From contig FN649727.1 in NCBI GenBank assembly GCA_000310025.1, forward strand, positions 623,529-669,108: a DNA stretch of 45,580 nt, written 5' to 3'. Below the pieces are notes generated by a model. That model did no database searches. It was not told the origin of the DNA and worked only from the letters and a program-made list of their open reading frames with translations. The stretch comes from Ectocarpus siliculosus (Eukaryota > Sar > Phaeophyceae > Ectocarpales > Ectocarpaceae). Positions 1 through 12,400 of the stretch are shown piece after piece. The position numbers and the translations under genes were made by a program. Within the stretch, counting starts at the first letter, position 1; the number at the start of each line of letters is the position of its first letter.

Positions 1-2
1 GT

Positions 3-560
3 CGCCCCCGGCAGCGGCGGCGGGCGGTGCGCGCGGTGGAGCAGCTGCGGCTGACGAGCGGGTCCCGGTGCCTGGAGTCGCTGTACCAGGGGCTGGCGGG
101 GGTCCTCCCCGTCGAGCTGCTCGGGGTGTTCACCGCGGCGGAGGCGGAGGCGTTGTTCTGCGGGGTGCCGGAGGTGGACGTGGACCTCCTGCAGCGCGCG
201 ACCGAGTACGAGGGGGTGCGGCCGACGGACCCCCACGTGGGGTACTTCTGGCAGGCGCTGAGGAGGATGGGCCGCGAGGACCGGTCCTCGTTCGTGAACT
301 TCTGCTCCGGGCGGAGCCGCCTGCCGGGGTCGGCCGCCGAGTTCGCGATGAACTTCAAGCTGACCGCGCCGCACAGGGACTACGACGACCCGGACGAGTA
401 CCTGCCGATCGCCCAGACGTGCTTCTTCAGCCTCGCCCTGCCCAAGTACAGCTCCGTGGAGGTGTGCCTCGAGAAGCTGAGGTACGCCATCAAGAACGCC
501 GACCTCATGGACGCGGACTACCTCGTGAGGTCCGCGGACGGCTGGGAGAACCTCCGGTGA
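3..560 (+). CDS. HECT-type E3 ubiquitin ligase, C-terminal part (5' end outside window)
   Basis: The frame is open from the left edge and ends in TGA at 558-560, so this is the 3' end of a larger gene; the GTG at 27 is not a real start. The protein matches the HECT catalytic domain, which receives ubiquitin from an E2 on a cysteine and passes it to a substrate lysine. Visible signatures are YFWQALRRM followed by FCSGRSRLPG (N-lobe to C-lobe region) and LPIAQTCFFSLALPKYSS, with the catalytic Cys codon at 420-422. EKLRYAIKN then DADY follows, close to the HERC/HECTD-like subgroup. About a dozen residues follow DADY before the stop. The substrate-recognition N-terminus is missing, so which HECT ligase this is cannot be said. 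No intron is seen in this part. Confidence 0.9.
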   Translation, partial: RPRQRRRAVRAVEQLRLTSGSRCLESLYQGLAGVLPVELLGVFTAAEAEALFCGVPEVDVDLLQRATEYEGVRPTDPHVGYFWQALRRMGREDRSSFVNFCSGRSRLPGSAAEFAMNFKLTAPHRDYDDPDEYLPIAQTCFFSLALPKYSSVEVCLEKLRYAIKNADLMDADYLVRSADGWENLR

Positions 561-668
561 TGATGATGGTTTTCGTTTTGATCGTGCCGGGGGAGGGCGG
601 TGATGGTGGTGTTCGGGGGGGGGGGCATTTTTGTGTCGTTCGTTTCGGGCTTTTAGTCTCCGCTCCCC

Positions 669-674
669 AATAAA
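669..674 (+). promoter_or_regulatory. Putative polyadenylation signal of the HECT ligase gene
   Basis: A canonical AATAAA lies 109 bases after the HECT stop codon, just past a G-rich 3' UTR. Position and sequence fit a poly(A) signal. Usage is not shown, and stramenopile poly(A) signals are often degenerate. Confidence 0.45.
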
Positions 675-3404
675 ATATCTATCTTTCATTGAATGTGGGG
701 CAACACTTGGTTGTTTTGAGGGAGAATTTTGCTTGTTGGCGGGTGGGCTGAGGTGGCCATGGGTCCCCCCCGGACGGTGAACGGAGGGTGGGGGTGGACT
801 TGGTTAGGAACAGGAGTGACGAGTGGTGCGTTCGAGGGATGATGGTGGGGGGGGGTTGATTTCAGTGCGTTTGGCGGTGTTTTTGTTGTTGCTGGTGGTG
901 CTGTCGAGGAGAGGCCACCGGCTCAACAAGGAGCGTGCGAGCATGGCCTGGTGTGTCGTGTGTCGTGGCAGCGCCTGGTGTGAGGTAGGTAGGTCTACGG
1001 ATGGCGTGCCACATCATCATTTCGGAGTGATCGTGATGTTGTAGCGGCCAGGCGCACTTTGTCGTGGAGGATAGGTTTGTTTCCCTTTTTCGTGCAAGTC
1101 TCAGTTGATTTCGGATACCACTGGGCGGGGGCAGGGCTGGGGGGGGGGGTGAAGCAAGACCTGCGTTGTATGTTTTTTTAAGTAACGGGTATCTAACTGC
1201 TGTGTTGTCTGATGCTGCTAGGGTTGGACACACGTACATACTTTCGTAGTTCAGAGAAGAACGCGTGCTAGCTGCTTTTGGGTGGCGCCGTGTTATTTGT
1301 TCGTCGTTTGCTTGTTGGTGTTGTCGTTGTCGCTGTTGTCGAATCGTGTTCCTGTGGGCTTGTTGCACGAGAGGCGCTTGACCGCCGCCTCGAGTGTGCA
1401 TGCATCCACGCGCACCACAATCCACAACATGTGTTACGGTGTCCGAGACATCGGTTGGTTTCTCTCTGTCATGACGATTGACGATGGTGCTCCGATGTTC
1501 GGGGAGCGGGTGCGGTTGACCGCCGTTGTCCAATCCCAGACGTGGAACATCATACCGTGATCCGTCTCCCCAAACAATGTCATATGTGTACCGCTAAGGA
1601 TAAATTTCGGGGGGGGGGGCGGGGGGGCCTGTGAATGGGGGGGGGGAGGGGGGGCATGTAGCCGGGTGGCGTGGTTTTTTCCTACCTGGTGTTTTGTGTT
1701 GTTTTGATGCGTCACTGGTTGGTATTATGATCGTCGCCATCGGGGGGCAACAACAGCTGCGGGGACCTAATTTGATGAAAGCGCGTTCATCCAGCATTTT
1801 GTTCTTATGTTCACGAACTGCTGGAGCCAATCTAATCAAGGGCATGTCCCTCTTGATAGTCCAGTCAATGCATCAAGAGCACCAACGAGACCAAATATTT
1901 TTCCCCCAGTGCTGCCAATACCCGCTGCACTGAATGAAGATTTAGCTGTCAGTTTGGGAAACTCGACCCAGCGTCGTTGATGTGAGCGACATGTCTAAGC
2001 GTATCAACGTTATTCAAGAAGTCTCCCCCTTCCCCTCCCGATGGGCAACATTTTCCCGCAAGGGCGGTCAGCCTTAATTACAAGTCGAATCGAAGGCAGC
2101 CTCATTCCTCATGTACAAAAAAAAAGGGTGTCCCTTGACTACTGAACCAAGTCGTCATGAGAGGCATGCGCGACTCGAGCATAAATACGTGTGTCGGGTA
2201 TCGGGACAAAAACTGAGCAAAACAATGCTGCGAGGAAAGCACTTGAACAACAACAACAACAACGGCAACGGCAACGATCGACGAGACCTGCGCACCCGCG
2301 TTCCTCAAAAGACGAGTGCTGCACTATTTAGGAAGGATATACATGAGAATGCCGACGACCCTGCGGACAAAATACAGACACGAACGAGCCCGTGGCGTTG
2401 CGATGGGAGCGATCGAACTGTCTTCACAAGCAAGAAAATAGTACCACCGAGTACATCATCAATCATTTTTAAATGCCAGAGCACCTACAATGTTCTTATC
2501 ACATTTCTCCTGACGTGAAATCACACGCAACATCATACTTGGAGCTCAATGTGTTCCGTGCTGCAGTCCGAACAAATCCTACCGCTAAGTAGCGAAGCCG
2601 CCGCCGTTATTTCATAAGACCACAATTACTGCCGCTATTTACCATCTTTACGACGGCCAGCCTAAACGTACTCCCCTCGAACACATGGCAATCATGCAAG
2701 TGGGGACACTATGTACATGCAAGAAGGTGTACAATGATGGAAAGCGTGAGACTAGCGCGGCTTTACCGTCTCGTGTCCTTTCGTACAAAGGAAAGGCGCG
2801 CCCTTACACTCACACAAAAAACAGAACGCTAAACATGACACAGCAACACAGATTCCATCACCACCACCGGGAAACAAGCAGACAAACAAAAACCTATGCC
2901 AACAGCGTCATCTGTCGATAGGCGGCGTGATTTTATCGCCCTGTACACCGCACGGAGGAAGACCTAGCAAATTGACAAAAACATCAGACACATGACGCAC
3001 GCAAGAAACGCTTACCAAAAAAATCCAAAAACACGCAACACACGATCGAACGAATGCACGAACAGGCAAGATGGATGGAGAGAGCCTCAGCCCTATCCTT
3101 TCGCACCTCGTCTTTTCTCACATTTTCTGTCCTGTCTTTGTGTACACGAGCTCCTCCCTCTCCTGTACACACGACAATGGATGGCCCAATGATAACGCTA
3201 CCATCTGCCTATTGCTTCACAATTGCTCCATATTTACAGCAGTCGCTCGTGTTGCCTCATCAACGAACACACAGACCCGACCAATCGGTCAACTCAACAA
3301 CATACGACATTCACCACCACCCCCACCACCAAACTCAACCTCAGGATCGACCCTGCAAACCAGTAGGCCCCTCCATGAAGAACCACTCAGCTCCTCATCA
3401 GTTC
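675..3404. other. Convergent intergenic region, no gene recognised
   Basis: This stretch lies between the stop of the plus-strand HECT gene and the stop of the minus-strand NYN gene. It contains 3' UTR material of both and several poly-G tracts, including 1608-1660 with four or more runs of at least seven G. There is a short CAA/GGCAAC repeat near 2248-2276. Open frames on both strands show no family match, no consistent splice phases and no conserved motifs. Confidence 0.6.
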
Positions 3405-6400
3405 TTAGTAATCCATGAGATAGTCCGAGCTCTCCAACGGCAGCGTGCCCTGCTGGAAGCGCTTCACGGCTATGTCCATTTCCCCCCTTGCCACCGCCAG
3501 CGCTTGTAAGCACGCCTGGTCAAGAGAACGAGGAGGGGGTGACGCAAGAAAATGAAGGGGGGAGAGGGGGGGGGTACTCTCATGTTTTGCGTGCCTCAGC
3601 GGTTAGACCATTGGCCACGCGTCCTCGAGAGGACGGAGCGTTGTTCGCTCACACAGGACCCAACATCGATGGCCCAGGGTGCGTTCAGTTTCCTGCCATA
3701 AGGCTGGATACTTGTCTTTTCCGCGTCGTCGACAGCTCCCGTACGTACGCTGCGATAGCCAAGGCCTCGCCCCGACATGAGTGTTGAGGCACAGGCACCG
3801 TTCTGGCCGGCCAGGCAACACAGCGCGGGCACCGCGCTTGGCACTCGAAGGCTGCGCTTGGCACTCACACACACCCTCGTCTACACGGGCGGTTCTGCCC
3901 CCCGAACACCAGCTGAGAGCTGTTGTTGCGCTTTTCTCTCACCGGTATGCAGGCCAGGAGAATGTCGTTCATCCGGGGCTCGTTGGTGAAGGACACCCAT
4001 TTCTGACCGAAAAACAAAACGAACGAATCAGAAAACAGATAAAACAGACAGAAAACGGTGCTATTTTTGGGCGATGCGATCGACAACTGCGGTGTGAGGT
4101 GTGTCACACGGTTTGGAAGATGACGCATCGGTTGTGTCATCAAAACTTGGTACAACAACCACCACTACTTTTTTGTGAAGCATGATGGATAAACGTTAAT
4201 CTGCACATCCAGATGTTATCATCTGCTCTATCTCGTGATCTACTGTAAGCAAATACAGCACCAATAAGTGTCGGTCGGGGTTGGCTGGTGGGGGGGTTAG
4301 GTGCAAGACTACTCACACATCCAGATGTCCCCTGGTCTATCCGAACAGTATTGAGAAAGAAAGCACGAACAAGTGTCGATTGGGGAGGCTAGTTGAGACG
4401 CACGTACAAGGTATGTGCACTACAACTACTAGTACTACTATAATAGTAGTAAGCAACGGGAAATGCGGGACGCGGTCTTGGGCTTTGACTAGCGGCCGTG
4501 ATGCCCGTGAGCCTCCCAATCTATACCGCTGCGTTCAAAGGTGTGCGTAGTGAATTACTGCGAGAAAGGCTAACTTACACCAACAACACAGTTTACCGAG
4601 TGGCATGCACTTCGAGTTATATAGTACTTCCGAAGCAATAAATGCATACACAGAGAGGGCTAAAACGGCGTGGTGGATTGACGAGGTGAAACTAGCGTAG
4701 ACGATTATTTTATTTTGCTACATAACGCAGACGATAGACGGGACGTGAAAAGGACACCCAACACGACACGAAATCCAAACCAACCAAGACCAGCGTAGAC
4801 AATTGATGTCGCGGGCGAAGACGAAAGACCCCCAACGCACCAACGAAGGATAACACCACCACTAACCGCGTAGAGGTAGGTGGCGACGTCCTCCAGTCCC
4901 CTCGGGACCTCTCCCGCCTTAGGCTTTGGCGGCACCTTCACCACCACCTCGCCGCTGGTGTCCTCTACTCCGGTCACGTAGGCGTCCATCTTGACCACCA
5001 TCTCGTCGTAGTCCGAGTACCCAAAGTAGTTCGGGCTTTCCAAACCCAGGTCCTGTTTGTTGTTGTGGTTTGGGTACAGGGAACGGAGGGGTCACTGATT
5101 AGGGAACGCAACGTGAGGATCAACCTCCTTCCGCTTCGTTTGTCTTTTCGTATGCCACGTGCTACGCACACTTCAAATCCAAATATCTGGGCAGCCGCAG
5201 ACTACGCTTTGATGTGTGCCCGGAACATGGCACACGTACAGTGACTGATGTGCGAAGTCGGCTCTGTACATGAGGCACCCCACAGCTGGACCCAAAAAAA
5301 ACAAGGGCGCGCGTCTATATGGCAAGACAGCCGTGGGGCCTGAATATCTATACAAAGTTTTTTTCTAGTTGGGCGATCTATGAAGGCACAGAGGCCCTTA
5401 ATTGTGCTAATACATGAGACGAGCCTAATAGTTAATAGCAGAAAGATGAAAAATAAATAAAGGCAACTGCCACGACAACATCGTCGCCGCCACCACCTCT
5501 GACATCGCAGAGCCGACGTCCAAACCACGAACACCACAAAGAGCAGTAGCATCAGTACCAGCAACACCCAAACACCACAACAACATGAACGACCACACAA
5601 ACACGCAATTTCTTGACGATCTTTTCTTTCCTCACCCAGGCGTGCAGCGAGTTGACGATAGTCTTCATCCGTACCCAGTCACACCTCTCCTGACCCGCGG
5701 CCGCGAGTGCAATGCACAGTGCCACCGAGATGACCTTGAGACAGCAACAAATTACCCAAGCAGGACAAGGTGGAGAAGTCGTCAGCGTACCATAACGTTG
5801 TCTTCAAACGAAAACGCCAAACGTTTCCTATCTAGAAGTGTGATGGAGCGTGCTTGTTAAGTGCACGTAGGAGAGGACGGCTGAACCTTGCATTTGTAGA
5901 AAGACGAAGGCTTTCAACTCAAGCGGCAGGCCTCTTCAGGTAGACAGAGAGAGAGACAAGACAGCAGGGGGGGGGTAGAAGCAATGCATGGCAGTTTGGG
6001 ATGGGACACAAAGATAACTACCTTCCACCATGCAGCAACACATGTATTCACGGCGGGCGATGAACGCTGCGCGCAAAGGGCAGCACCAAGTTCACACGAG
6101 ACTACCTCGTCCCTCTGCACCTAGACTAATCAAATGCACAACCCGGGTGTCTTCCATCGGGATACACCAAGTATCTCCGGCGTTGTTATCTCCGAGTTCT
6201 CTCGACACTTTTTGTCTCGTCTCACCAGTCCTTCGTTATCCAGCAACTCGTATCGATTCGCCGGGTCGATGTACATGAACGTGTCGCAGTTATCCAGGAA
6301 CTCCTCGGGAGCCTGTCTCCTCCCGACTCCTCTCACCGCCCTACCTTCCCCCCTGCACCAAGTAACGCCATCACATTTGTCATTACTGTGATTGCTGATC

Positions 6401-7321
6401 ATTATTGTTGTTGTCTACACAAGGGGAAATCTTTGTGGCCTCTGCAACCGTGGGCTGACCTACACAGAAAGGGCCAAGATCCCTAAGGCCCCCACCTAAC
6501 GAAGCATGTCGCTTGCCCTGCAGCTGCATCCCGACACGAAAAAAAAAAAAAGATACATTAAAAGTATCACCCCAACACACAATGTGCGGGCGAGATGTGG
6601 TCAAGAGTACAAACACGATGTGTGGGGGGCTTCCTTAATGCACAACTGTATGCATATTGGTATTCTAATATTTTTCGTTTTGGGCATACGACATGCTGCT
6701 GTAACCACCACGTCCACGTCTCCCATCTCCCACCTCAGCTTAGCCGCCAACTCGGACAGGGACCCGTCGGCCGACAGCAAGCAGAACTCGTACTTGTTCA
6801 ACTCTTCCGACCTCGCGAGGGCCAACACTTCCGCCGTCATCGTGTCGTCTCCCAGAGGGTTCGATCCGGGCGGAAGGGGCTCGCGCTGCAGGAGCTTGAA
6901 ATCGCGAGCCTTGGAGCGGCCGAAGAGTTCGGACCGCCAGTCCTTTGGGACACAGGAAGGGGTGACGGGGGGGGTATGAAATACACCTACATAAACGGTA
7001 CTTGTATAGGTGTAAGTATGCAACAGGGGGATATAACATTTGCATGTAGGCGGGGGGGTCATGCCTGTGTATTTTGGGGGGGGGGTGTTGAAAGATATGA
7101 CGGCGAAATATAATGGAGGCAAAAAAATATAAAACTGCCTACAAATGGTGTTGTTCAATTTGTTTTTGAAGGGGGGTCCGCCAGAAGGCACGAGGAGCTT
7201 GAGAGGCCGGGGTGATCACGACGTGCGCTTTGCAACAAAGGAGTTGGTTATCGCAGTAGGCGATGTCGGCTGCTGGGGGGGAAATATATGTGCATCACCG
7301 CGCCCATCTTCCCCCCCCCCC

Positions 7322-7363
<42 letters not shown>

Positions 7364-8285
7364 ATTCTGCCAAAACCCCACGCCCCTCCCTCGACCTCCC
7401 CTTCCTACCTGAGTCTTGTTCCAATCGGCGTAGATAACGCCGACGTCCCTGGTCCCCAGCTCGTCCAGGATGTCGATGCTCTCCAGCAGCTCGGGAGACG
7501 TGATGCTCTCGGCGTCGCAAACGATCAGGAACGCCTTGCCGCCGGTCCTCAACGCCTTCGCCCTCTTGGCGCTCACGTCCCCGTACCTCTGCTTCTTGGC
7601 GCCCTCGCCCCTCCGGTTGCGAGCGGTCCTGCGGGTGTAAACTCCCCCCGTCCGTCTACCGGGAGCGGGGGTTCCATTCCGCGGTCTCCGAGCGGCGGCA
7701 GGCGCAGCAGCTGCTGCACGAGGAGCCACGGCATCCCCTTTTAGGGCGGCACCGCCGCCGCCGCCGCCACTCTCGGTGGTGGTCATCGGGGTCGCGACGA
7801 ACGCCGAGCCTGCTGGGTAAGGGTCCACGGCGGCGGCCGCAGCCGCAGCCGGCGACAATCCCTTCCTTTGCGGCGACGACCGAGGCTTCTTCTTATGCTG
7901 GCCTGATGGCGCCGCCGTTGCGCGGCGGCCTCCCTTCCGTCTGCCCTTGCTGCCGGCGTCCAGCGGCTCTAAGCGGGCCGGGGCTGCCCTCGTCGCCTCT
8001 GCCGCCGCCGCCGCCGCTGCCGCGGAAGCGGCGGCGCTCTTCCTCCGGCGCGATAGCGAAGATGACGGCGGCGGCGCGGTCGCGGTGGTGTCAGCCCGTC
8101 CCCGCCGCGTCAGCGCCAGGGGGCAGACCCCGATTCGTGGCGAATCTCCCGTTGTCGTCGTGGAAACCGCTCTATTTGAGGAGCGGCTGGTCCAGGCCCC
8201 GCAGGCCGGGCTACGCGCGAGAGGGCGAACCGCCGCCGGCGGTGGCACCGCAAACGCTAGCTCGGAAAACGCAACGGTGGGTTGC
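3405..8285 (-). CDS. NYN-domain (PIN-like nuclease fold) protein, multi-exon
   Basis: Minus-strand exons with matching phases: 8285-7409, 6942-6734, 6352-6226, 5689-5636, 5052-4867, 4002-3943, 3515-3405 (stop TAA 3405-3407). The first listed exon encodes a low-complexity Ala/Arg/Gly-rich tail, then the start of a NYN domain: FLIVCDAESI, ILDELGTRDVGVIYADWNKT. The next two give DWRSELFGR, LLQREPLPPGSNPLGDD, EFCLLSADGSLSELAAKLR|GEGRAVRGVG, and EEFLDNCDTFMYID, matching the strand order and spacing of LabA/DUF88-like NYN proteins. Those are metal-dependent RNases or RNA-binding proteins. Two usual acidic sites look altered (DAES for DADN, SADGSL for SSDSDF), so catalysis is uncertain. The remaining exons (NYFGYSDYDEMVVKMDAYV, WVSFTNEPRMNDILLACIP, LPLESSDYLMDY) match nothing I know. 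The start is unresolved: phase fits a tiny exon 8708-8695 (MGGLT) spliced to 8285. Head-to-head with the ARF-like gene. Confidence 0.75.
7311..7363. repeat. Poly-C plus (TCTG)n/(TC)n microsatellite
   Basis: A run of C is followed by about eight TCTG units and a short TC tract. It lies in the first intron after the exon that opens the NYN domain. On the gene's sense strand it is a purine-rich CAGA/GA tract. Confidence 0.9.
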
Positions 8286-8694
8286 CTGGACCGGCGGGGG
8301 GTGGCAAGAAACAGCGGGAGGGAAAAAAATCGGAAGGAAGGAGAAGGAAATTACGAAACAACCGAACTAGTGGCACTGCTGCAGTAGTAGCACTGTTGCT
8401 GCTGTCGGACCGGTACCAGGTTTTCGTAGAAATAGCAAGCTCTAACCTTTCCCCGAGATTTTGGGGAAAGGGCGGGCTGCTCAGATCAAATGCCGGTGTT
8501 GGGGTCGACCGAACAAATGTAGGTGTTCTGAAACCAAGGCAGCTACTCGAAGAATAAGCCAACGTTTTTTCTGATCGGTGTTGCGTCGACAGCCCCGCAG
8601 TTGAACACGTTTGGTGACAGCGGTAGTTTGCGTGATGACATGAAATGCCCCAAGGACACGAGACGGAAAATAATAATCCTAGAAAATCGCTCAC

Positions 8695-8708
8695 GTCAAC
8701 CCACCCAT
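8695..8708 (-). other. Candidate 5' micro-exon of the NYN gene
   Basis: On the minus strand an ATG at 8708 opens MGGL plus two bases and is followed by GTGAGC, a good donor. It would join in phase 2 to the acceptor before 8285 (pyrimidine-rich, CCAG|G), giving MGGLT then QPTVAF. The alternative in-frame ATG set upstream of the donor has the wrong phase. It rests only on phase and splice consensus. Confidence 0.25.
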
Positions 8709-9426
8709 CCGATCGTACGAATCCAAAAGTCGAGCTACAGCAAACCACTACTGAGGCGGTAAGCATGCTCTTGGCAGGCATCGCAGCGAGAACAGGGCCG
8801 GGTCGACACGTCATGAACCTCCCTGCTGACCTGTTTTACCCAATTCCACCGCTTTTTGTTTCCCGAGTCCCGAGTCGTTTCCCCCCAAAACAACGGGCGC
8901 CCCCCCCGCTGCCTATCTTTCCCCCTCACACCCTCAACTCGCTGGATAACCCAGCCAACAAACCTTGTAGCCCGGGTGAAGAGCAACGTCGAGGCGTGCA
9001 CGGCCCCGCGGCGTCCCAGTAGGGTGAAAAGCAGAAGCGGCGGAATCAACCGGGGTGCCATTGCGAGACAGAAAGTCCGCGCCCCCTTGCTGCTTGAATT
9101 CTGGCAAATGAACTTGGTGCGCGTTGTGAAGGATCTTGGTCCCGTAGATTCCGCCGTGTGGATAAAGAAGAGGGGCGGCTCGTTCGTTCGTCGAGGCCCA
9201 GGTGCAACCCTCGTGGTTAGGATACGGCTTGTTGGCTCTGTCTACTCGTTCTCGAATTTGGCGTGGAGCTGCTGCTTTTTTCTTTCTTTCTCTGATCTCC
9301 GGAGATCGATGAACTCGACACAGGGTCAACCGCCGTAGAACTGCTTGTCCTGTAATTTTTTCTGATTCCATCATCTGTCCGCTGCCCGCGGTTGGTTGTG
9401 CATCCGGCTGCTGGGAGAGCGAAGCC
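8709..9426. promoter_or_regulatory. Head-to-head intergenic region between NYN and ARF-like genes
   Basis: These roughly 720 bases separate the putative 5' end of the minus-strand NYN gene from the ATG of the plus-strand GTPase, so both promoters should lie here. I see no TATA box at a convincing position, and the open frames on both strands show no protein family. Confidence 0.4.
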
Positions 9427-12400
9427 ATGGGTAACTCCATGAGGAAGGAGGTGCAAGTCATCCTTGAGGTTGGAAAATTGGCTAGTTAGACATACGAGGG
9501 AGTCTTATCTGATTGCGTTCGGCGGGCGGGGGTACGAAACACTCCAGAGTATCCAATCAACCGTTTTAGAGTCACTCGCAACGACGCACACACAGAGGCG
9601 CACAGCTCCACGCCGCAGCAGAGACGGCATGTTCCCTCCCGTCTTCGCGTGCATAACCACCGTCAGCAGGTGTGTGACGAACGAGCGCCCCGTTCTTGTG
9701 ATGGGTCTCGCGCAGACCTTCATATTCCCCCTCTGAGAATTGTACTCATGTAGTCTACCACTCCGTGTATGCATACGCGGAACATGTAAGTACGCACCTT
9801 TTGCACGGGGACACGGACGACAGAACCAATAGTGTACTGTACGGCCCACACGGTGTGCACCGCTGGTCGTGTGGCACCCTCCCCAACATCTCGGATAGAT
9901 CGACGCAGCATGAAGGAGGTGCTGTACTACCACATCAAAAAGCAGTGGGAACATCGAAAAATGGAGTTCTTCCGCTACTTCATACCGCAAACTCCTCGAA
10001 CAATGAGGACCTGTGGGCGTCGCTCGCAGTGCGAGTCAAGCCCCCCCCCTCCATGAGGACCAGTACCACTAGCGCACAAACTATTACCTCTGTATGTGCT
10101 CCACATCTTTGACGGCAGGGGCGGTCGGGGTCAGGAAAGAGCTCGGCGCTGTTCCATCTAAAGCACGGCGAGACCCTGCTGACTCCCACACCGGGGATCG
10201 AGGGTTTCTACGTGGAAAGGGCGGTACACGCTGGCACCAGGCTGAACGTGTGGGAGGTGCAGCCGAGCAGCACCATCGTGCGGGAGAAGTCTTTGACGGT
10301 GGCGAGAGCTCTCGTCTACGTCATCGACAGCACGGGGGGCTCGGCCGGTATTCAGGATGGTAAGTTGGAAACAAACGTGCAGCTGGGGTTCCACGTTGCC
10401 CGAGACTACACTTGATACTCTATAGATTCTGGTGTTTGCTGTCGGTATGCTCGGACGTGTAGTACTCCTATTTACTGCGGTTATTATTGTTTCGGTGCTG
10501 TCTTCACGTTGATAATCGTTCGGACCTCTGCTCAGTACCTTCTAGCATCCGCACTAGTCAAACTGACTGTGGTAGGTTCGCGGTTACAAGGGTACCGCAC
10601 CAAGTAGTACAAAATCGCCGAGGGGAACATCCGAAGGGACCCAGGAAATCAACAAAAACACGAATGGCGTGCAGTATAATACCAGAATAAAATGCAGACC
10701 ACCGGACTTCGCAGGCTTCGCAGGCTTCGCAGGCTTCGCAGGCAACACCTGCGTGCGCTACATTTGGTGGAGCGCATATATTGCGTCCCTGAAACTGAAT
10801 ATTGGCGTCAAGTGCTTTGGTGTGTTTTTGGTGAAACCGGTTTCGAGTAAATGCGAGTTGCGTCATGACTCGCTTCAACGTGCCATAATATGCGTTCGAA
10901 GGTATCACAACAAACGAGCTCCTTTGATCTAGTACGGGATGTGTATCTAACCCTCGTTGTTGTCATGCACCACGCCTTGACTTACGTACATACGACGCCT
11001 TCGATTGTAGTAGTTAACCGCCAACCAACACTTCGGCACAAATTCGTTCGGCGGCGTGAAATACGCCAGTCGTTGGGGAAACGCTCGCGCCGAACTCGCG
11101 GAAATTTGCGTCCTTTTCTTGCCGCAATAGTGCGGAGTTTCTTCATTCCTGTAGGCAATACTTCCACGTGCAGTACAGTACCACATGCCGGGTATTTTCA
11201 ACCTTTCGGTAATGGATCTACCACCCACGGCTATCTCGCTAAGAAGCGTATGCGCGGGGTGATGCTGCCTGCGTAGCTGCGTAGTATAACGGCGAAGAGC
11301 ATGCTGCTGCGGTTGGCCGGACGAATGCATGTAACGTGCTGCGGCAATGCGTTCCTAAACTGTAGCTTCAGTGGGAACCTGCAAAGCAACAAGCGGCAGG
11401 ACAGCGCCTCCGCATTTTGTTGCGCAAAGGCTATTGGCGACCTCCTTCAACCGAGTTATCTGCCTTCGTCCAGCCGTCGCATCCCCCCCTCCGGTTATCC
11501 CGCTACCTCCTGCCCCCAACTTCTACCACCGCTGAGCACCTAACAGTCTCCCCCTCCCCGACTTTTCAACCCCACACCCGTTGTCAACCCCCACAGCGAA
11601 AGAGGATTTGTACCCGATATTGACAGCGCTGGCATCACAAAAGCCGCGAACGTGCTTCACGGTGCTGGTTTTGGCGAACAAGCAAGACATTCCGGCGGCT
11701 GCATCCCCGGCGACCATTGAGCGGGACTTGGCCATTTCCTCGAGGTGCGGGTCGAGATGTCCCACGCCGTTTGAAAGAGCTGGTCGTGTAAAGACATGCA
11801 TCCTCGGCATGAGAAGTCTCGTGCCATTCGAAAGAGCTGCCATTTTACGATAGGCAACCTCAGGGTGCTGGTATACCCCGACGCTGAGAATTTTTGTGGG
11901 CATTCATGTCTCACGATAAGAGGCATGGGGGATACGTGGTTGGCGCTTGTTTATGGTCTCAACTGGAGAAGCTCGAAACCCCTTCGCCTGAAACTTGTTC
12001 TCATGACGTCATTCGAACATCCGTTTTTTCTTCGGCGGGCCCGATGCGTGGTGTTGGCGCCCTTCCTCCTGTTGCCGTTCATGCTTCCTTCCGTGAAACG
12101 GTGTGCAGAACTCCGTTAGCCCTTTGTAAGTACACCGTCTGTGGCCTTCCCAAACTATCACGGTGCATATTTTTTATATAACGACCCCTATTAACAACCC
12201 TGAACAGACCGGACGGCAGCACGTGGAGATGGGCGGTGCAAAGCTGCTCGGCGAAGGAAGGGCTGGGGCTGAAGGAGGGGATGGACTGGCTGGCTAAGGC
12301 CGTTCGAGGAAAGAACGTCTCGCCATCGAGGCCGAAGGGGGGGAGAAGAGGCGGCAGGTCGAGCAAGCTTGAAGGGGCACCGGGGGGAGGGAGGAGAAAT

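Noticed and set aside
3590-3665. tRNA-like A box (TGCCTCAGCGGTTAGACCA)
   Set aside because: The A-box resemblance is fair, but no B box or pairing acceptor stem follows at the right distance.
6601-6733. Read-through after AAKLR (WEMGDVDVVVTAACR) as part of the NYN domain
   Set aside because: Splicing at AG|GTGGGA to the acceptor before 6352 gives the family's exact spacing to the NCDTF motif; read-through or later donors do not.
9911-10056. Plus-strand frame starting MKEVLYYHIKKQWEHRK as first exon of the GTPase
   Set aside because: It lacks a donor in the needed phase. The exon at 9427 (MGNSMRKEVQVILE) joins exactly and aligns with ARF N-termini.
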